Positions 1 to 9,235 are shown, numbered from the stretch's first letter. The stretch: DNA of 64,000 nt from Nitrospinaceae bacterium (GCA_029261595.1 JAJDAZ010000064.1:1-64000); one strand, 5' to 3'. A program made the numbers and translations. Notes: generated by a model from the letters alone, not told the origin.

Positions 1-129
1 GATTTATCATTACACTCTCAAACTAAGTTGAATGCCGTGGCCCGACAGTTAAATGAGCGGCCACGTAAAACATTAAAATTTGAGACACCAGCTAAACGTT
101 TTAACGCATGGGTTGCATCGACCACTTGA
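1..129 (+). pseudogene. IS30-family transposase, C-terminal fragment
   Basis: Frame 1 is open from the window edge to TGA at 127-129 and encodes 42 residues. It contains the sequence LNAVARQLNERPRKTL followed by FETPAKRFN, which is the typical end of IS30-family DDE transposases (the RPRKTL and TPAERF-like motifs). The gene may be complete outside the window or a remnant; only the tail is visible. It lies about 290 bases upstream of a tRNA fragment, so the edge of a mobile region is likely. The family call rests on motif recognition. Confidence 0.75.
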
Positions 130-300
130 GACCGCCGTCGATTCCGGCCATTTAATAAAAAGGACTGAAATCCTTCCTTTACTAAATTAAGCCTTATAGC
201 TCAAGAAAATTTAGAATGGGTTAATTCGCCAATTGTTCATAGGGGTTTTCAAATCTCTTTCACCAATTATCATTTTTATTTTTGAGAATAGGGAATAAAA

Positions 301-358
301 AAAGGGCAACCTTTGGGCAACCCGTTTCCGGGTCATTCTCAAAAAGGTTGCCCTCTTA
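301..358. repeat. Nested inverted repeat
   Basis: GGGCAACC at 304-311 is repeated inverted as GGTTGCCC at 346-353, with the match extending into flanking A and T bases. Inside the loop lies a second hairpin, ACCCG-TTTC-CGGGT at about 319-332. The structure sits between the transposase tail and the tRNA fragment. It could be a transcription terminator of a lost gene or a recombination-related structure; no U-tract of normal length follows, so the terminator reading is weak. Confidence 0.5.
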
Positions 359-414
359 AATCACCTAACGCAAAGGACTTACCAAGTTATTAAAATTTAT
401 GTTACCCTTTGTTC

Positions 415-463
415 TTGGCCTCTCACGCCGGAAACAGGGGTTCGATTCCCCTTGGGGCTACCA
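415..463 (+). tRNA. tRNA-Glu(CUC) 3' fragment, probable attachment-site remnant
   Basis: Bases 415-463 fold as the 3' part of a tRNA. There is an anticodon stem TTGGC/GCCGG around loop CTCTCAC (anticodon CTC), a variable segment, a T-arm AGGGG-TTCGATT-CCCCT, the 3' acceptor strand TGGGGCT, discriminator A and an encoded CCA at 461-463. The layout matches bacterial tRNA-Glu. The matching 5' acceptor strand AGCCCCA and a D-arm are absent upstream, so this is not an intact gene. Such 3' halves are left when an integrase recombines into a tRNA gene. A functional copy should exist elsewhere. Confidence 0.75.
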
Positions 464-689
464 TATTTTCAAAAATTCGCCTTCCTCACATTTTGAGGCA
501 AGTCTCATATTTTGCCCACCTCTTTGCCTGAATCATAATAGCTTTTTCAGGTCCGTTTTTTTCGTCTTGATTGTCCTCAGCCAAACGCAAACTGTTTTGG
601 CTGATGCGCCACAAAAATTATAAATATTTTACATACTAATCGGGTTTCAATGATAATATCCATTGTGATTTTTCTTTGCTGAAAGTGGA

Positions 690-716
690 GAAAATCACAC
701 TTGATTTTCTTTTTTA
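690..716 (+). terminator. Possible intrinsic terminator with A+T-rich stem
   Basis: GAAAATC (690-696) and GATTTTC (703-709) pair across loop ACACTT and are followed by a run of T. The stem is short and A+T-rich, so strength is doubtful. It would insulate the kinase gene at 802 from transcription coming from the left. Confidence 0.35.
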
Positions 717-801
717 TCGCTAAATTTGAATCTCACTACGGGATACCTTCAAACCTCTATCAGGTTTCACCCCCCTTTTCCCTGCTACTCAAATTATAAA
801 G

Positions 802-3800
802 ATGAAAGAAAAACCCTCCAATCCCCTGAGCCCGGAAAATCCCCTTCCCTATATTTCCATTATAGGCTGGATCGTTTTGATTTGCGATTTGGTTGTGACA
901 TTGGGCCTTTGGCATTTCGTCAACAACAATGCAAATTCAGAGGCCCAAGGACGCTTTCAATTTCGCAGTCATGAAATCGAAGTGGCGATCAAAGAAAGGC
1001 TTGTGACTTACGAACAGGTGTTAATGGGAGGGATCGGCTTGTTTGAATCTACTCACCTTAAGGTTGATAGGGATATGTTTAAAACCTATGTTGATAATTT
1101 AAACATAGAGGAACATTACCGCGGCATTCAGGGAATCGGATTTTCCAAACCTATATCTCCACAAGATAAAGATAAACATATTCAAGAGGTTCGTGAAAGT
1201 GGATTTCCCGATTATACGATCAATCCCCAAAGCAAACGCGAGCAATACACTTCCATCATATATCTGGAACCTTTTTCCGGCCGTAATTTACGGGCCTTCG
1301 GCTACGATATGTTTTCCGAACCCGTTCGTAGAAAAGCAATGGAACGGGCGAGGGATACGGGAAAGCCTTCCCTCACCGGAAAGGTAATATTGGTTCAGGA
1401 AACGGAAAAAGATATTCAAACCGGCTTCCTCATGTACCTGCCCGTTTACAAAAGGAATATGCCGCTGGATACCATTGAGGAACGCCGCGCCGCCCTATTC
1501 GGATATGTGTACAGCCCTTTTAGAACCCGGGATTTCCTGGAAGGCGTTTTGGGACAAAGAAAGATTCCGGAGATGGCTTTTGAGCTTTTCGATGGCATAG
1601 TCCTTGCTCAAGAGGCTCTCTTATATAACAGCAATCCTGATCACAACGTTGTCTCATCAATATTCCAGGAAAATTTAAAAATAAAGTTCCATGACCATGT
1701 TTGGTCCCTCGAGCTCAGTTCTTTGAAACCTTTCGAAAATACCATCCAGAAAGAAAATTCCATCGCGGTCCTGATCATCGGATTACTCGTCAGCCTGGTA
1801 TTTTTTACGGTATTGTGGTTGACCCATACGGCGCGAAACAAAACGGTGAAATATGCCAGGAAGTTAAATGATAGTTTGATCGAAAGTGAAAACCGCTTTA
1901 AAAATGTTCTGTACCATTCTCCAGCCATAATATTTATCAAGGATCTTGAAGGTCGGTATACTTTTTCGAACAGAGCATTGGAAAAGGTCACAGGAATATC
2001 CAAGGAGTCGATGGTCGGAAAAACCACCCAGGAAATATTTCCCAAGCATATAGCCGATCAATTTGACGCCAACGATAAAAAATTAATGGAAACCCTAACT
2101 CCTCAGGTACTGGAGGAGGTGGTGCCTCAAAAGGGAGGGCCGCCTCTTAATTATCTTTCAACGCAATTTCCTCTGTTCGATTCAGATAAAAAACCTTACG
2201 CCATATGCGGGATATCCACAGATATCACCCAGAGAATACAGGCTGAGCAAAGTTTATTAAAATATCAGGATGAATTGGAAGAACAGGTGTCTATCAGAAC
2301 CCGGCAAATCCAAAAAACATTGATCGAATTACGTAAAAGCGAAGAACGTCTCAAATTGACATTTGAAGCCACCAGCGAAGGAATCTGGGACTGGAATATC
2401 AAAACGGGAGAGGTTTTTTTCAGTTCCCAGTGGTTCCAATCTCTGGGTTATGAGCCCAACGAACTTCCCAGACACGTGGACACCTGGAAAAATTTAGTGC
2501 ATCCAGAGGATATACCAGAAGTGATGGAAAAATTAAATGCTCACCTGGAGGGCAAAACCGAGGTCTATGAATGCGAAAACCGCCTCAAAACCAAATCCGG
2601 TTCCTGGCGATGGAATCTCGACCGGGGAAAAGTGGTGGCCAGAGATGCGGATGGCCACCCGATCCGAATGGTGGGGACCGATGCCGACATCACCCAGCGA
2701 AAAAAAATTGAAACCGATTTGAAAGTCAGGGAGGGCGACTTTGCGCAAGCCCAGGAAATGGCTCATTTAGGGAGTTGGGTCTGGGACATTCCAGAGAACA
2801 AATTATATTGGTCCGATGAGGTCTATCGAATTTTTGGTGTGCCGCCTCAGGAAGTTAAACCCACTTATGAATTATTTATAGATACTGTTCACCCGGAAGA
2901 CCGGAGTTTTGTCCGTCAAGCAAACCGGGATTCCATTTTTGGCAGACAATATTTTGACATCAAACATCGCATTGTGACAGGAAATGGAGAAGTAAAGCAT
3001 GTTCATCAAAAATCTCAAACTCTTTATAACCATGAGGGGTACCCCATAAAGGTTGTGGGTTTTGTTCATGACATTACCAAGATTAAAACTGCGGAGGACA
3101 ATCTCCTGATAAACCGGGAAAAATTCCGTCTGCTTTACAATCAAATATCCCAAGTGTTGGAGGGAACTTCATCCGCCACTTCAGGAGAAAATTTTTTTCA
3201 ATCCCTGGTGTATCATTTGGCTTCAACGCTCGGGTTCAGTTTCGCTTTAATTGGACAAATTAATAAAGTTGATAAAAGTTTATGCCGCACTCTGGCGTAT
3301 TGTATTGACGGGGAAAATGTTTCTAATGTGGAGTACGCATTGCCGGGCACTCCGTGTGAACAAATTTTTGAGGGTGCAACGGTCTTTTACTCCGACAATT
3401 TACAAAAAGAGTTCCCAAGTGACGAATATATAAAAGAGTATGGATTGAAGTGTTATTTTGGAGTCCCCATTTTTGGGCAGGATGGGTCGACGGTGGCCCA
3501 CCTCGCTGTAATGGATACAAAACCGAGAGCTTACACCCCGGAAATCCTGTCCATATTGTCACTTTTCGCCGCCAGGGCCGAGTCGGAAATGATTCGGCTG
3601 GATATTCAAAAGGAATTGGAAGTGTCTCAGGAAAGGTTGCGAAAATTAAATAAAAAAGTACAATCCGTTCGGGAAGAAGAAAAATTACATTTAGCACGTG
3701 AAATTCACGATGAGCTGGGCCAGGTCATTTCCTACTGCAAACTGGATTTGTTATGGTTACAAAAGGAAATTGATAACCCGGAGGACAAAATCGCTAAAAA

Positions 3801-4305
3801 GCTGGATTCCGTAGTGTTCCACCTGGATGATGCCCTGAACCGGGTGAGGAGAATTGCCAGTGAATTGCGGCCTGAAATTCTTGATGTGCTGGGGATTTCA
3901 GAGGCCATGAAGTGGCAAACTCAAAAATTTATGGACCAAATACATATTGAATGCGAGCTGAATATTACACCGGAAAAAATCCAATGCGACCGCGATCAGT
4001 CAATAGATCTATTCAGAATTTTCCAGGAAACCCTGACCAATATTTCCCGACACGCCCATGCAACTTCCGTTCAAATAAAATTTACCCAGGAAAAAAAATA
4101 TTATAGTCTGTTGGTGACAGACAACGGAAAAGGTTTTGACACCACCCTGACATCCCATCCCCAATCACTGGGAATATTAGGAATGAAAGAACGGTCCCTA
4201 AACTGGGGCGGACAGGTTAATATTCAAAGTAAACTGGGATTAGGGACGACCGTTTCCGTAATGATTCCAATAAAGGATAACAATGATATTAACGCCTCCA
4301 AATAA
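802..4305 (+). CDS. Membrane-bound CHASE-PAS3-GAF sensor histidine kinase (NarL-type)
   Basis: A 1167-residue sensor kinase. A hydrophobic segment at about 18-43 and another at about 320-345 enclose an extracytoplasmic domain resembling CHASE (motif RGIQGIGFSKP near 105). Three PAS/PAC units follow at roughly 360-480, 515-635 and 645-765, with a coiled segment between the first two, then a GAF-like domain (about 790-935). The kinase core is HisKA_3: the H-box REIHDELGQ holds the phospho-accepting His near 968. The ATPase domain shows the N-box (FQETLTNISRHA), DNGKGFD and a GMKER loop. The ligand is unknown. The stop overlaps the start of the next regulator by 23 bases, so the two form a cognate pair in one operon. 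Confidence 0.92.
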   Translation: MKEKPSNPLSPENPLPYISIIGWIVLICDLVVTLGLWHFVNNNANSEAQGRFQFRSHEIEVAIKERLVTYEQVLMGGIGLFESTHLKVDRDMFKTYVDNLNIEEHYRGIQGIGFSKPISPQDKDKHIQEVRESGFPDYTINPQSKREQYTSIIYLEPFSGRNLRAFGYDMFSEPVRRKAMERARDTGKPSLTGKVILVQETEKDIQTGFLMYLPVYKRNMPLDTIEERRAALFGYVYSPFRTRDFLEGVLGQRKIPEMAFELFDGIVLAQEALLYNSNPDHNVVSSIFQENLKIKFHDHVWSLELSSLKPFENTIQKENSIAVLIIGLLVSLVFFTVLWLTHTARNKTVKYARKLNDSLIESENRFKNVLYHSPAIIFIKDLEGRYTFSNRALEKVTGISKESMVGKTTQEIFPKHIADQFDANDKKLMETLTPQVLEEVVPQKGGPPLNYLSTQFPLFDSDKKPYAICGISTDITQRIQAEQSLLKYQDELEEQVSIRTRQIQKTLIELRKSEERLKLTFEATSEGIWDWNIKTGEVFFSSQWFQSLGYEPNELPRHVDTWKNLVHPEDIPEVMEKLNAHLEGKTEVYECENRLKTKSGSWRWNLDRGKVVARDADGHPIRMVGTDADITQRKKIETDLKVREGDFAQAQEMAHLGSWVWDIPENKLYWSDEVYRIFGVPPQEVKPTYELFIDTVHPEDRSFVRQANRDSIFGRQYFDIKHRIVTGNGEVKHVHQKSQTLYNHEGYPIKVVGFVHDITKIKTAEDNLLINREKFRLLYNQISQVLEGTSSATSGENFFQSLVYHLASTLGFSFALIGQINKVDKSLCRTLAYCIDGENVSNVEYALPGTPCEQIFEGATVFYSDNLQKEFPSDEYIKEYGLKCYFGVPIFGQDGSTVAHLAVMDTKPRAYTPEILSILSLFAARAESEMIRLDIQKELEVSQERLRKLNKKVQSVREEEKLHLAREIHDELGQVISYCKLDLLWLQKEIDNPEDKIAKKLDSVVFHLDDALNRVRRIASELRPEILDVLGISEAMKWQTQKFMDQIHIECELNITPEKIQCDRDQSIDLFRIFQETLTNISRHAHATSVQIKFTQEKKYYSLLVTDNGKGFDTTLTSHPQSLGILGMKERSLNWGGQVNIQSKLGLGTTVSVMIPIKDNNDINASK

Positions 4306-4936
4306 AATTAAAATTGGCATTGCCGATGACCATGCTTTGATTCGCATGGGGCTGATTCAAATCATTGCGGATAATCAGGATTTTGAACTCGTATTGGAAG
4401 CCGGAGATGGCGCTGAACTCCTGCAGAAAATAAACGGGCATAATATAGATGTTATTCTTCTCGATATCACCATGCCCAAAAAAAACGGGTGGGAGGTTTT
4501 GGAAGAAATCAACAAACATCATCCTCAGATAAGGGTCATAATTTTAAGCGTTTCCTCTGAAGAGGACTTTGCCATACAATTTTACAAAGCCGGGGCCGTT
4601 GGATATATGACCAAAGACAGCGCTCAAACAGAATTGGTGGAAGCCATTCGGAGAGTTGCTGAGGGTGGAAAATATGTGAGCCCCAACATCGCGGAAAAAT
4701 TTGTTTCCGTATTTTCCAAGGGTTATGATCCCCTTCCCCATGAGACATTGTCCCCCCGCGAGTTCCAAATATTCCTCAAGCTGGCTTCGGGGGTCAGCCT
4801 CACTCAAATTGCGGCGGACCTCAACATTGCCGTTCCCACCGTGGGTACCTACAGGACTCGGATTTTAATTAAAATGAACCTGGAAAATAACAGTCAAATC
4901 ACCAAATACGCCTACCAAAAAAAATTACTTCAGTAA
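4283..4936 (+). CDS. NarL/FixJ-family response regulator
   Basis: 217 residues: receiver domain with the acidic pair at 15-16 (ADDHALIRMG), phospho-acceptor Asp61 in VILLDITMP, Thr/Ser and Lys positions further on (SVSSEED; TKDSAQ), then a LuxR-type helix-turn-helix at about 155-215 (LSPREFQIF; VSLTQIAADLN). It starts inside the end of the kinase gene, implying translational coupling and phosphotransfer from that kinase. A close copy follows at 5320. Confidence 0.93.
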   Translation: MILTPPNKIKIGIADDHALIRMGLIQIIADNQDFELVLEAGDGAELLQKINGHNIDVILLDITMPKKNGWEVLEEINKHHPQIRVIILSVSSEEDFAIQFYKAGAVGYMTKDSAQTELVEAIRRVAEGGKYVSPNIAEKFVSVFSKGYDPLPHETLSPREFQIFLKLASGVSLTQIAADLNIAVPTVGTYRTRILIKMNLENNSQITKYAYQKKLLQ

Positions 4937-5174
4937 TCCCCCTCCCTACTTCTACTCTTTCCACTTTCCATGTAATAATTTTATTACAAAATTTATATTC
5001 ATTTTATGATTTTTTAATACTTTTTACTGGTTTACACTTACACCTTATTTGGTCGGCCTAAAACAATAATTACAAGTAATCCAGTGGCAATTATTGACGG
5101 ATCGACGAGAGAGCCCGATTTCTATTTTGCTGAATTTACTTGCTCTGACTCGGAATTATCCAGCCCATGCGGCG

Positions 5175-5316
5175 GCTTTGAAAAGGTTCTGTCTCATTTT
5201 CCTTCACTGGGAATATTAGGTATGAAGGGAAGATCCTAAAATAAAGAAGTGAGAAGTTGCGCTTACCGGAATTCCCTAATCGGGACCAAGTGGCCGTTAG
5301 CTTCAAATAAGGGATT
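5175..5316 (+). pseudogene. Decayed duplicate of the kinase 3' end
   Basis: The stretch GAAAAGGTT followed by a segment encoding LGILGMKGRS and a stop at about 5235 mirrors the kinase C-terminus (GKGFD, then LGILGMKERS). The following bases up to AATAAGGGATTACAAT align with the last bases of the kinase gene (AATAAAGGATAACAAT). This remnant lies directly before the second regulator gene in the same relative position. The duplication therefore took in the kinase tail plus the regulator, after which the tail degenerated by substitutions and deletions. Confidence 0.7.
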
Positions 5317-5319
5317 ACA

Positions 5320-5973
5320 ATTATTTCCATTCCGTCAAAAAGGATAAGAATTGCCATTGCCGATGACCATGCATTGATTCGCATGGGTTTGATTCGAATC
5401 ATTGCGGACCATCCGGAATTTGAGCTTGTGTCGGAAGCCGAAGACGGTCTTGAACTCCTCCAGAAAATTGATGGACGACGTATTGACATTGTTTTGCTGG
5501 ATGTCACCATGCCCAAAAAAAACGGATGGGAGGTATTGGAGGAAATAAAAAGACATCACTCTGAAATTAGGGTGATAATTTTAAGCATACACTCTGAAGA
5601 AGACTTTGCCATACAATTTTACAAGGCCGGGGCCGTTGGTTACGTATGCAAAGACCGCTCGCAGACAGAATTGGTGGAAGCCATTCGGAAAGTTGCCAAT
5701 GGTGGAAAATATGTGAGCCCCAACATCGCGGAAAAATTTGTTTCCATATTCTCCAAGGGTTATGATCCGCTTCCCCATGAGACATTGTCGCCTCGTGAGT
5801 TCCAAATTTTCCTCAAGTTGGCTTCGGGGGTCAGCCTCACTCAAATTGCGGCGGACCTCAACATTGCCGTTCCCACCGTGGGTACCTACAGGGCCCGAAT
5901 TCTAATGAAATTAGGCTTGAAAAATAACAGTCATATCACCAAATACGCTTACCAGAACAAACTTATCCAGTAA
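5320..5973 (+). CDS. Duplicated NarL/FixJ-family response regulator, ATT or TTG start
   Basis: Close paralogue of the regulator at 4283: same receiver motifs (ADDHALIRMG, VLLDVTMPKKNG) and nearly identical LuxR helix-turn-helix. DNA alignment of the two 5' ends puts ATT at 5320 exactly where the first copy has ATG, giving the same 217-residue length. The reading frame is open upstream only to TAA at 5308-5310, and the next conventional start is TTG at 5374, which would remove the acidic pair needed for Mg2+ binding. So either ATT is used as a rare start, the protein begins at TTG with a crippled receiver, or the gene is on its way out. The long, unbroken, conserved frame favours some function. 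Confidence 0.8.
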   Translation: MISIPSKRIRIAIADDHALIRMGLIRIIADHPEFELVSEAEDGLELLQKIDGRRIDIVLLDVTMPKKNGWEVLEEIKRHHSEIRVIILSIHSEEDFAIQFYKAGAVGYVCKDRSQTELVEAIRKVANGGKYVSPNIAEKFVSIFSKGYDPLPHETLSPREFQIFLKLASGVSLTQIAADLNIAVPTVGTYRARILMKLGLKNNSHITKYAYQNKLIQ

Positions 5974-6130
5974 TTCCTTCTTATTTTTTAGCTTCCCGCC
6001 TCACCGCCGTCATAAATTTATTACTCAATATCTAGTAAAATTTATACGTAATTTAAATGGATTTTACTCTTTTATTTAAATTTTAATAAATTTATACTAA
6101 TAACCGCTTTTATACAAGAAAGCAATTTTT

Positions 6131-6143
6131 TGACCGCCGGTCA
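6131..6143. promoter_or_regulatory. Palindrome upstream of the chemoreceptor gene
   Basis: TGACCG and CGGTCA flank a single central C, within T-rich sequence, 44 bases upstream of the chemoreceptor start. The one-base centre argues for a protein-binding operator and not an RNA hairpin. The binding protein is unknown; the preceding LuxR-type regulators are candidates by position only. Confidence 0.35.
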
Positions 6144-6186
6144 TTTTTCGGATGCTACCCATCTTTTTATATAGAGGATTGAATAA

Positions 6187-8247
6187 ATGAATAATTTAAT
6201 GGAAAGAAACGTTACTAAACCTCAATCTAATGTTCCTTTTATTTTCCGCTTTTTTAGGAAAGGTGATAACGGAAATTCCGCTTTATTAAAATCCTCTGAA
6301 AAATTACTTGCCAGTTTGGAAAGCATGCAGGTGAATCTGCTTTTTGCAGACCCCCAGTATAATTTGATCTATGCGAATAAGATGGCCATAAATACTTTGT
6401 CCGGGATTAAAGATGATATTAGAAAAGAATTTAACGTCTCCATAGAGGATATGGTTGGGGGATCCATCCACCGGTTTCACCGCAATCCGGACGCTATCGA
6501 AAGGATTCTGCGGGACCCCAGGTCGTTACCCCATACGGCGGAGTTTTCCTTTGGTGCTGTTACATTAGCCGCGCAAATCAATGGGGTTTACGATCAAAAT
6601 AGCCAGGTGCTCGGGTATGTGGTGAATTGGGATAACGTCACCGAAAAGAAAAAGACCGACCTCCAGGTTGCCCAGGTAACCTCGATGATGGAAAATGCTC
6701 CGATCAACATCATGTACGCGGACACCGATCTCATTCTTCAATACATGAATCCCATTTCGGAAAAAACGTTAAAAACTTTGGAGCAATACCTGCCCGACCG
6801 GGTGGAAAACCTGGTGGGCCAGTCGATCGACATTTTTCACAAGAATCCCTCTCACCAACGCAAGATACTTTCCGACCCCAGAAATCTCCCGCACCAAGCC
6901 AATATTCAAGTGGGGCCTGAAACTCTGGATCTTCTGGTCAGCCCGATCTACGATAAAGACAAGAATTATATGGGTGCCATGGTCAGTTGGGAGGTGGTCA
7001 CAAAAAAACTGGAACTGGAAGCCAAAGCTTCTCAGGTGACCTCGATGATGGAAAACGCTCCCATCAACATCATGTACGCAGACACCGATCTCGTCCTTCA
7101 GTTTATGAATCCTGCTTCCAATAAAACCTTAAAGACCCTGGAGCAATACCTGCCTGACCGGGTGGACAACCTGGTGGGCCAGTCGATCGACATCTATCAC
7201 AAAAATCCGGCGCACCAGCGCAAGATCCTTTCCGACCCCAAAAACCTTCCCCATAAAGCTCAAATTCAAGTGGGTCCCGAAGTTCTGGATTTATTGGTCA
7301 GCGCGATCTACGATCAAAATCACAATTATATGGGGGCCATGGTCAGCTGGGACGTGATCACTAAAAGGCTGGAAATGGAACGTAACGATAAAGAAAATAG
7401 CGAGAATATGAAAAGAATCCTGGATGGGGTGACCGAGAAAGCCCAGATTCTGGCCAGCTCCTCGGAAGAATTGACTGCGGTCAGTCAGCAGATGGCCGCC
7501 AATGCGGAAGAAACATCTGCCCAGATCACAGTGGTTTCCGCCGCTTCTGAAGAAGTCAGTACCAACATCCAAACGGTGGCGTCGGGAACGGAAGAAATGA
7601 GCGCCAGCATCAAGGAAATTTCTAAAAATGCCGGACAGGCCGCCAAAGTGGCGGGATCTGCGGTTTCGATTGCAGAAAAAACAAACAGCACAGTCAGCAA
7701 ACTTGGCGAAAGTTCCGTTGAAATCGGGCAGGTGATCAAAGTCATTACTTCCATAGCGGAGCAGACCAACCTTCTGGCGCTCAACGCAACCATTGAAGCG
7801 GCCCGGGCCGGTGAAGCGGGCAAGGGTTTTGCCGTGGTTGCCAATGAGGTGAAAGAGCTGGCCAATCAAACGGCCAAAGCCACCGAAGAAATCAGCAACA
7901 AAATTGAAGCCATCCAGTTGGATACCAAGAGTTCGGTGGAAGCGATTGAAGAGATCTCTATGGTAATCAATGAGATCAACGATATCTCCAACACTATTGC
8001 CAGCGCTGTGGAAGAACAAACGGCGACGACGAATGAAATGGCTCGAAATGTTTCCGAAGCCGCTAAAGGATCCGGTGAAATCGCCGAAAATATTTCAGGC
8101 GTTGCTACAGCGGCGGCAAGCACCACCCAGGGCGCAAATGACTCCCAGGCGGCGGCCACCGAACTATCAAAACTGGCTACGGAGCTTCAGGCGATTGTCG
8201 GTGATTCGGATAGCAATGATTCCGGAGGCGGTAAAAAAAAAGTCTAG
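6187..8247 (+). CDS. Cytoplasmic methyl-accepting chemotaxis protein with three PAS domains
   Basis: 686 residues without membrane segments. Three PAS-like units occupy about 40-155, 160-275 and 280-400; the second and third are near-identical repeats (both contain [20 protein letters not shown] or a close variant). The signalling domain (about 420-670) carries the hairpin tip motif [19 protein letters not shown] near 522-540, which binds CheA/CheW. The motif HKNP/PHQA between PAS units recurs. The C-terminus SGGGKKKV ends on an A9 run at 8233-8241. A -1 shift there continues into the truncated globin frame, which would give a protein of about 808 residues (see the next entry). Otherwise a soluble receptor sensing an internal redox or ligand signal. 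Confidence 0.93.
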   Translation: MNNLMERNVTKPQSNVPFIFRFFRKGDNGNSALLKSSEKLLASLESMQVNLLFADPQYNLIYANKMAINTLSGIKDDIRKEFNVSIEDMVGGSIHRFHRNPDAIERILRDPRSLPHTAEFSFGAVTLAAQINGVYDQNSQVLGYVVNWDNVTEKKKTDLQVAQVTSMMENAPINIMYADTDLILQYMNPISEKTLKTLEQYLPDRVENLVGQSIDIFHKNPSHQRKILSDPRNLPHQANIQVGPETLDLLVSPIYDKDKNYMGAMVSWEVVTKKLELEAKASQVTSMMENAPINIMYADTDLVLQFMNPASNKTLKTLEQYLPDRVDNLVGQSIDIYHKNPAHQRKILSDPKNLPHKAQIQVGPEVLDLLVSAIYDQNHNYMGAMVSWDVITKRLEMERNDKENSENMKRILDGVTEKAQILASSSEELTAVSQQMAANAEETSAQITVVSAASEEVSTNIQTVASGTEEMSASIKEISKNAGQAAKVAGSAVSIAEKTNSTVSKLGESSVEIGQVIKVITSIAEQTNLLALNATIEAARAGEAGKGFAVVANEVKELANQTAKATEEISNKIEAIQLDTKSSVEAIEEISMVINEINDISNTIASAVEEQTATTNEMARNVSEAAKGSGEIAENISGVATAAASTTQGANDSQAAATELSKLATELQAIVGDSDSNDSGGGKKKV

Positions 8248-8612
8248 ATAAAACTTTATTTGCCCGGATAGGCGGCAAAAAGGCGGTCAACGCCGCGGTG
8301 GATATCTTTTATGACAAAGTAATTGCCGACCCAAAATTAAAACCATTTTTCGACGGGGTGGACATGACCCGCCAAAGAAACAAACAAAGAGCCTTTTTAA
8401 CCTATGCCTTTGGCGGCACGATAAATTATTCCGGAAAAAACATCCGCGATGCTCACAAGCACTTGGTACAAAAGGGAATGAATTCGACTCACTTCGATGC
8501 TGTCATGGGTCACCTGGGAAATACGTTACAGGAATTAAGCGTGCCGGATGATTTGATCCAGGAGGCGGCTCAAATTGCCATGTCAGTAAAAAATGACGTG
8601 CTGGATCGGTGA
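8235..8612 (+). CDS. Group I truncated haemoglobin, probably fused to the chemoreceptor by frameshift
   Basis: From 8235 the frame encodes [13 protein letters not shown], then IFYDKV with the B-helix Phe-Tyr pair, LKPFF, and AHKHLV with the likely proximal haem His, then HFDAVMGHL: the full 2-on-2 globin layout of trHbN. The frame is closed by TAA at 8232-8234 and has no ATG, GTG or TTG until GTG at 8298, which would delete the conserved first helix. The frame lies -1 relative to the chemoreceptor and meets it at an A9 run. Ribosomal or transcriptional slippage, or a one-base assembly error, would make one receptor-globin polypeptide. If separate, translation must start at 8298 with a clipped fold. 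Family call is firm; mode of expression is open. Confidence 0.85.
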   Translation, partial: KKSLDKTLFARIGGKKAVNAAVDIFYDKVIADPKLKPFFDGVDMTRQRNKQRAFLTYAFGGTINYSGKNIRDAHKHLVQKGMNSTHFDAVMGHLGNTLQELSVPDDLIQEAAQIAMSVKNDVLDR

Positions 8613-8639
8613 TGGGGTTGTCTGTTGAATATTCTGGAA

Positions 8640-8762
8640 ATGGATGAATCGTTGGAAAATATCGGTGATGCCAGTCGGGAATCAGGGATGACCCGACGTC
8701 ACTATTACAACCTCAAAATTGTAAGCACAAGGAAAGATCTGTCGCCAATCATTGGCTTCTGA
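8640..8762 (+). pseudogene. Fis-type helix-turn-helix fragment
   Basis: A 40-residue frame starting at ATG 8640 contains NIGDASRESGMTRRHYYNLK, which resembles the C-terminal helix-turn-helix of NtrC-family or Fis-like regulators. No upstream regulator body is present and the frame ends soon after. I read it as a relic of a lost regulator gene, but it may be chance similarity. Confidence 0.35.
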
Positions 8763-9235
8763 CCAATCATAGGCTATTGCACGGGAAAAAGCTGAGAAAG
8801 ATAATAAGACTACAAAAATTCCCCGTTTTCTTCCCAGGTGTTATCAGCGCATTTTAGTATGTTTCGCTATAACCATAAAATGGCACTCGCCCTCCCCCTG
8901 CCAATCACGGCTTTCCAAAGTTTGGTCTGATAGAACCACAACGACACCAGCCGGAATTTTCCACCATAAACTCCTGTCATTTTTTAGCCAATAATATATC
9001 CATCCAGTATTTAATCCGACCGGGGAACTGGGTGCTATGAGTGCCCAAACAGGCCTTATAAGATGGACTATTGACGTATCAAAAATACGCTTTCTAAAAC
9101 TCGCAAAAGGAAAAATTTATTTTTCATAATTTCTGCTAAAATATCTCCACAGAAAAGCGGTCCGTCAATCAAAACTGATGCTACTGAAGACCAATACTCC
9201 TGCAAAACTCATTTCAAATTCAGGATAATATTACC
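8763..9235. other. Intergenic region before the polysaccharide locus
   Basis: No convincing coding frame on either strand. It holds a candidate promoter at 9071-9098, and otherwise nothing recognised. Confidence 0.5.
9071..9098 (+). promoter_or_regulatory. Candidate sigma-70 promoter
   Basis: TTGACG at 9071-9076 and TCTAAA at 9093-9098 are separated by 16 bases, about 140 bases before the beta-helix protein gene. The spacer contains CGTAT and ATACG as an inverted repeat, a possible operator. Five of six -35 and four of six -10 positions match consensus; no experimental support. Confidence 0.35.

Noticed and set aside
399-623. 74-residue frame over the tRNA-Glu fragment
   Set aside because: It runs through the tRNA 3' half and has no protein-like character; tRNA structure explains the sequence.
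7291-8019. 242-residue antisense frame in the chemoreceptor gene
   Set aside because: Mirror of the strongly biased codons of the signalling domain.
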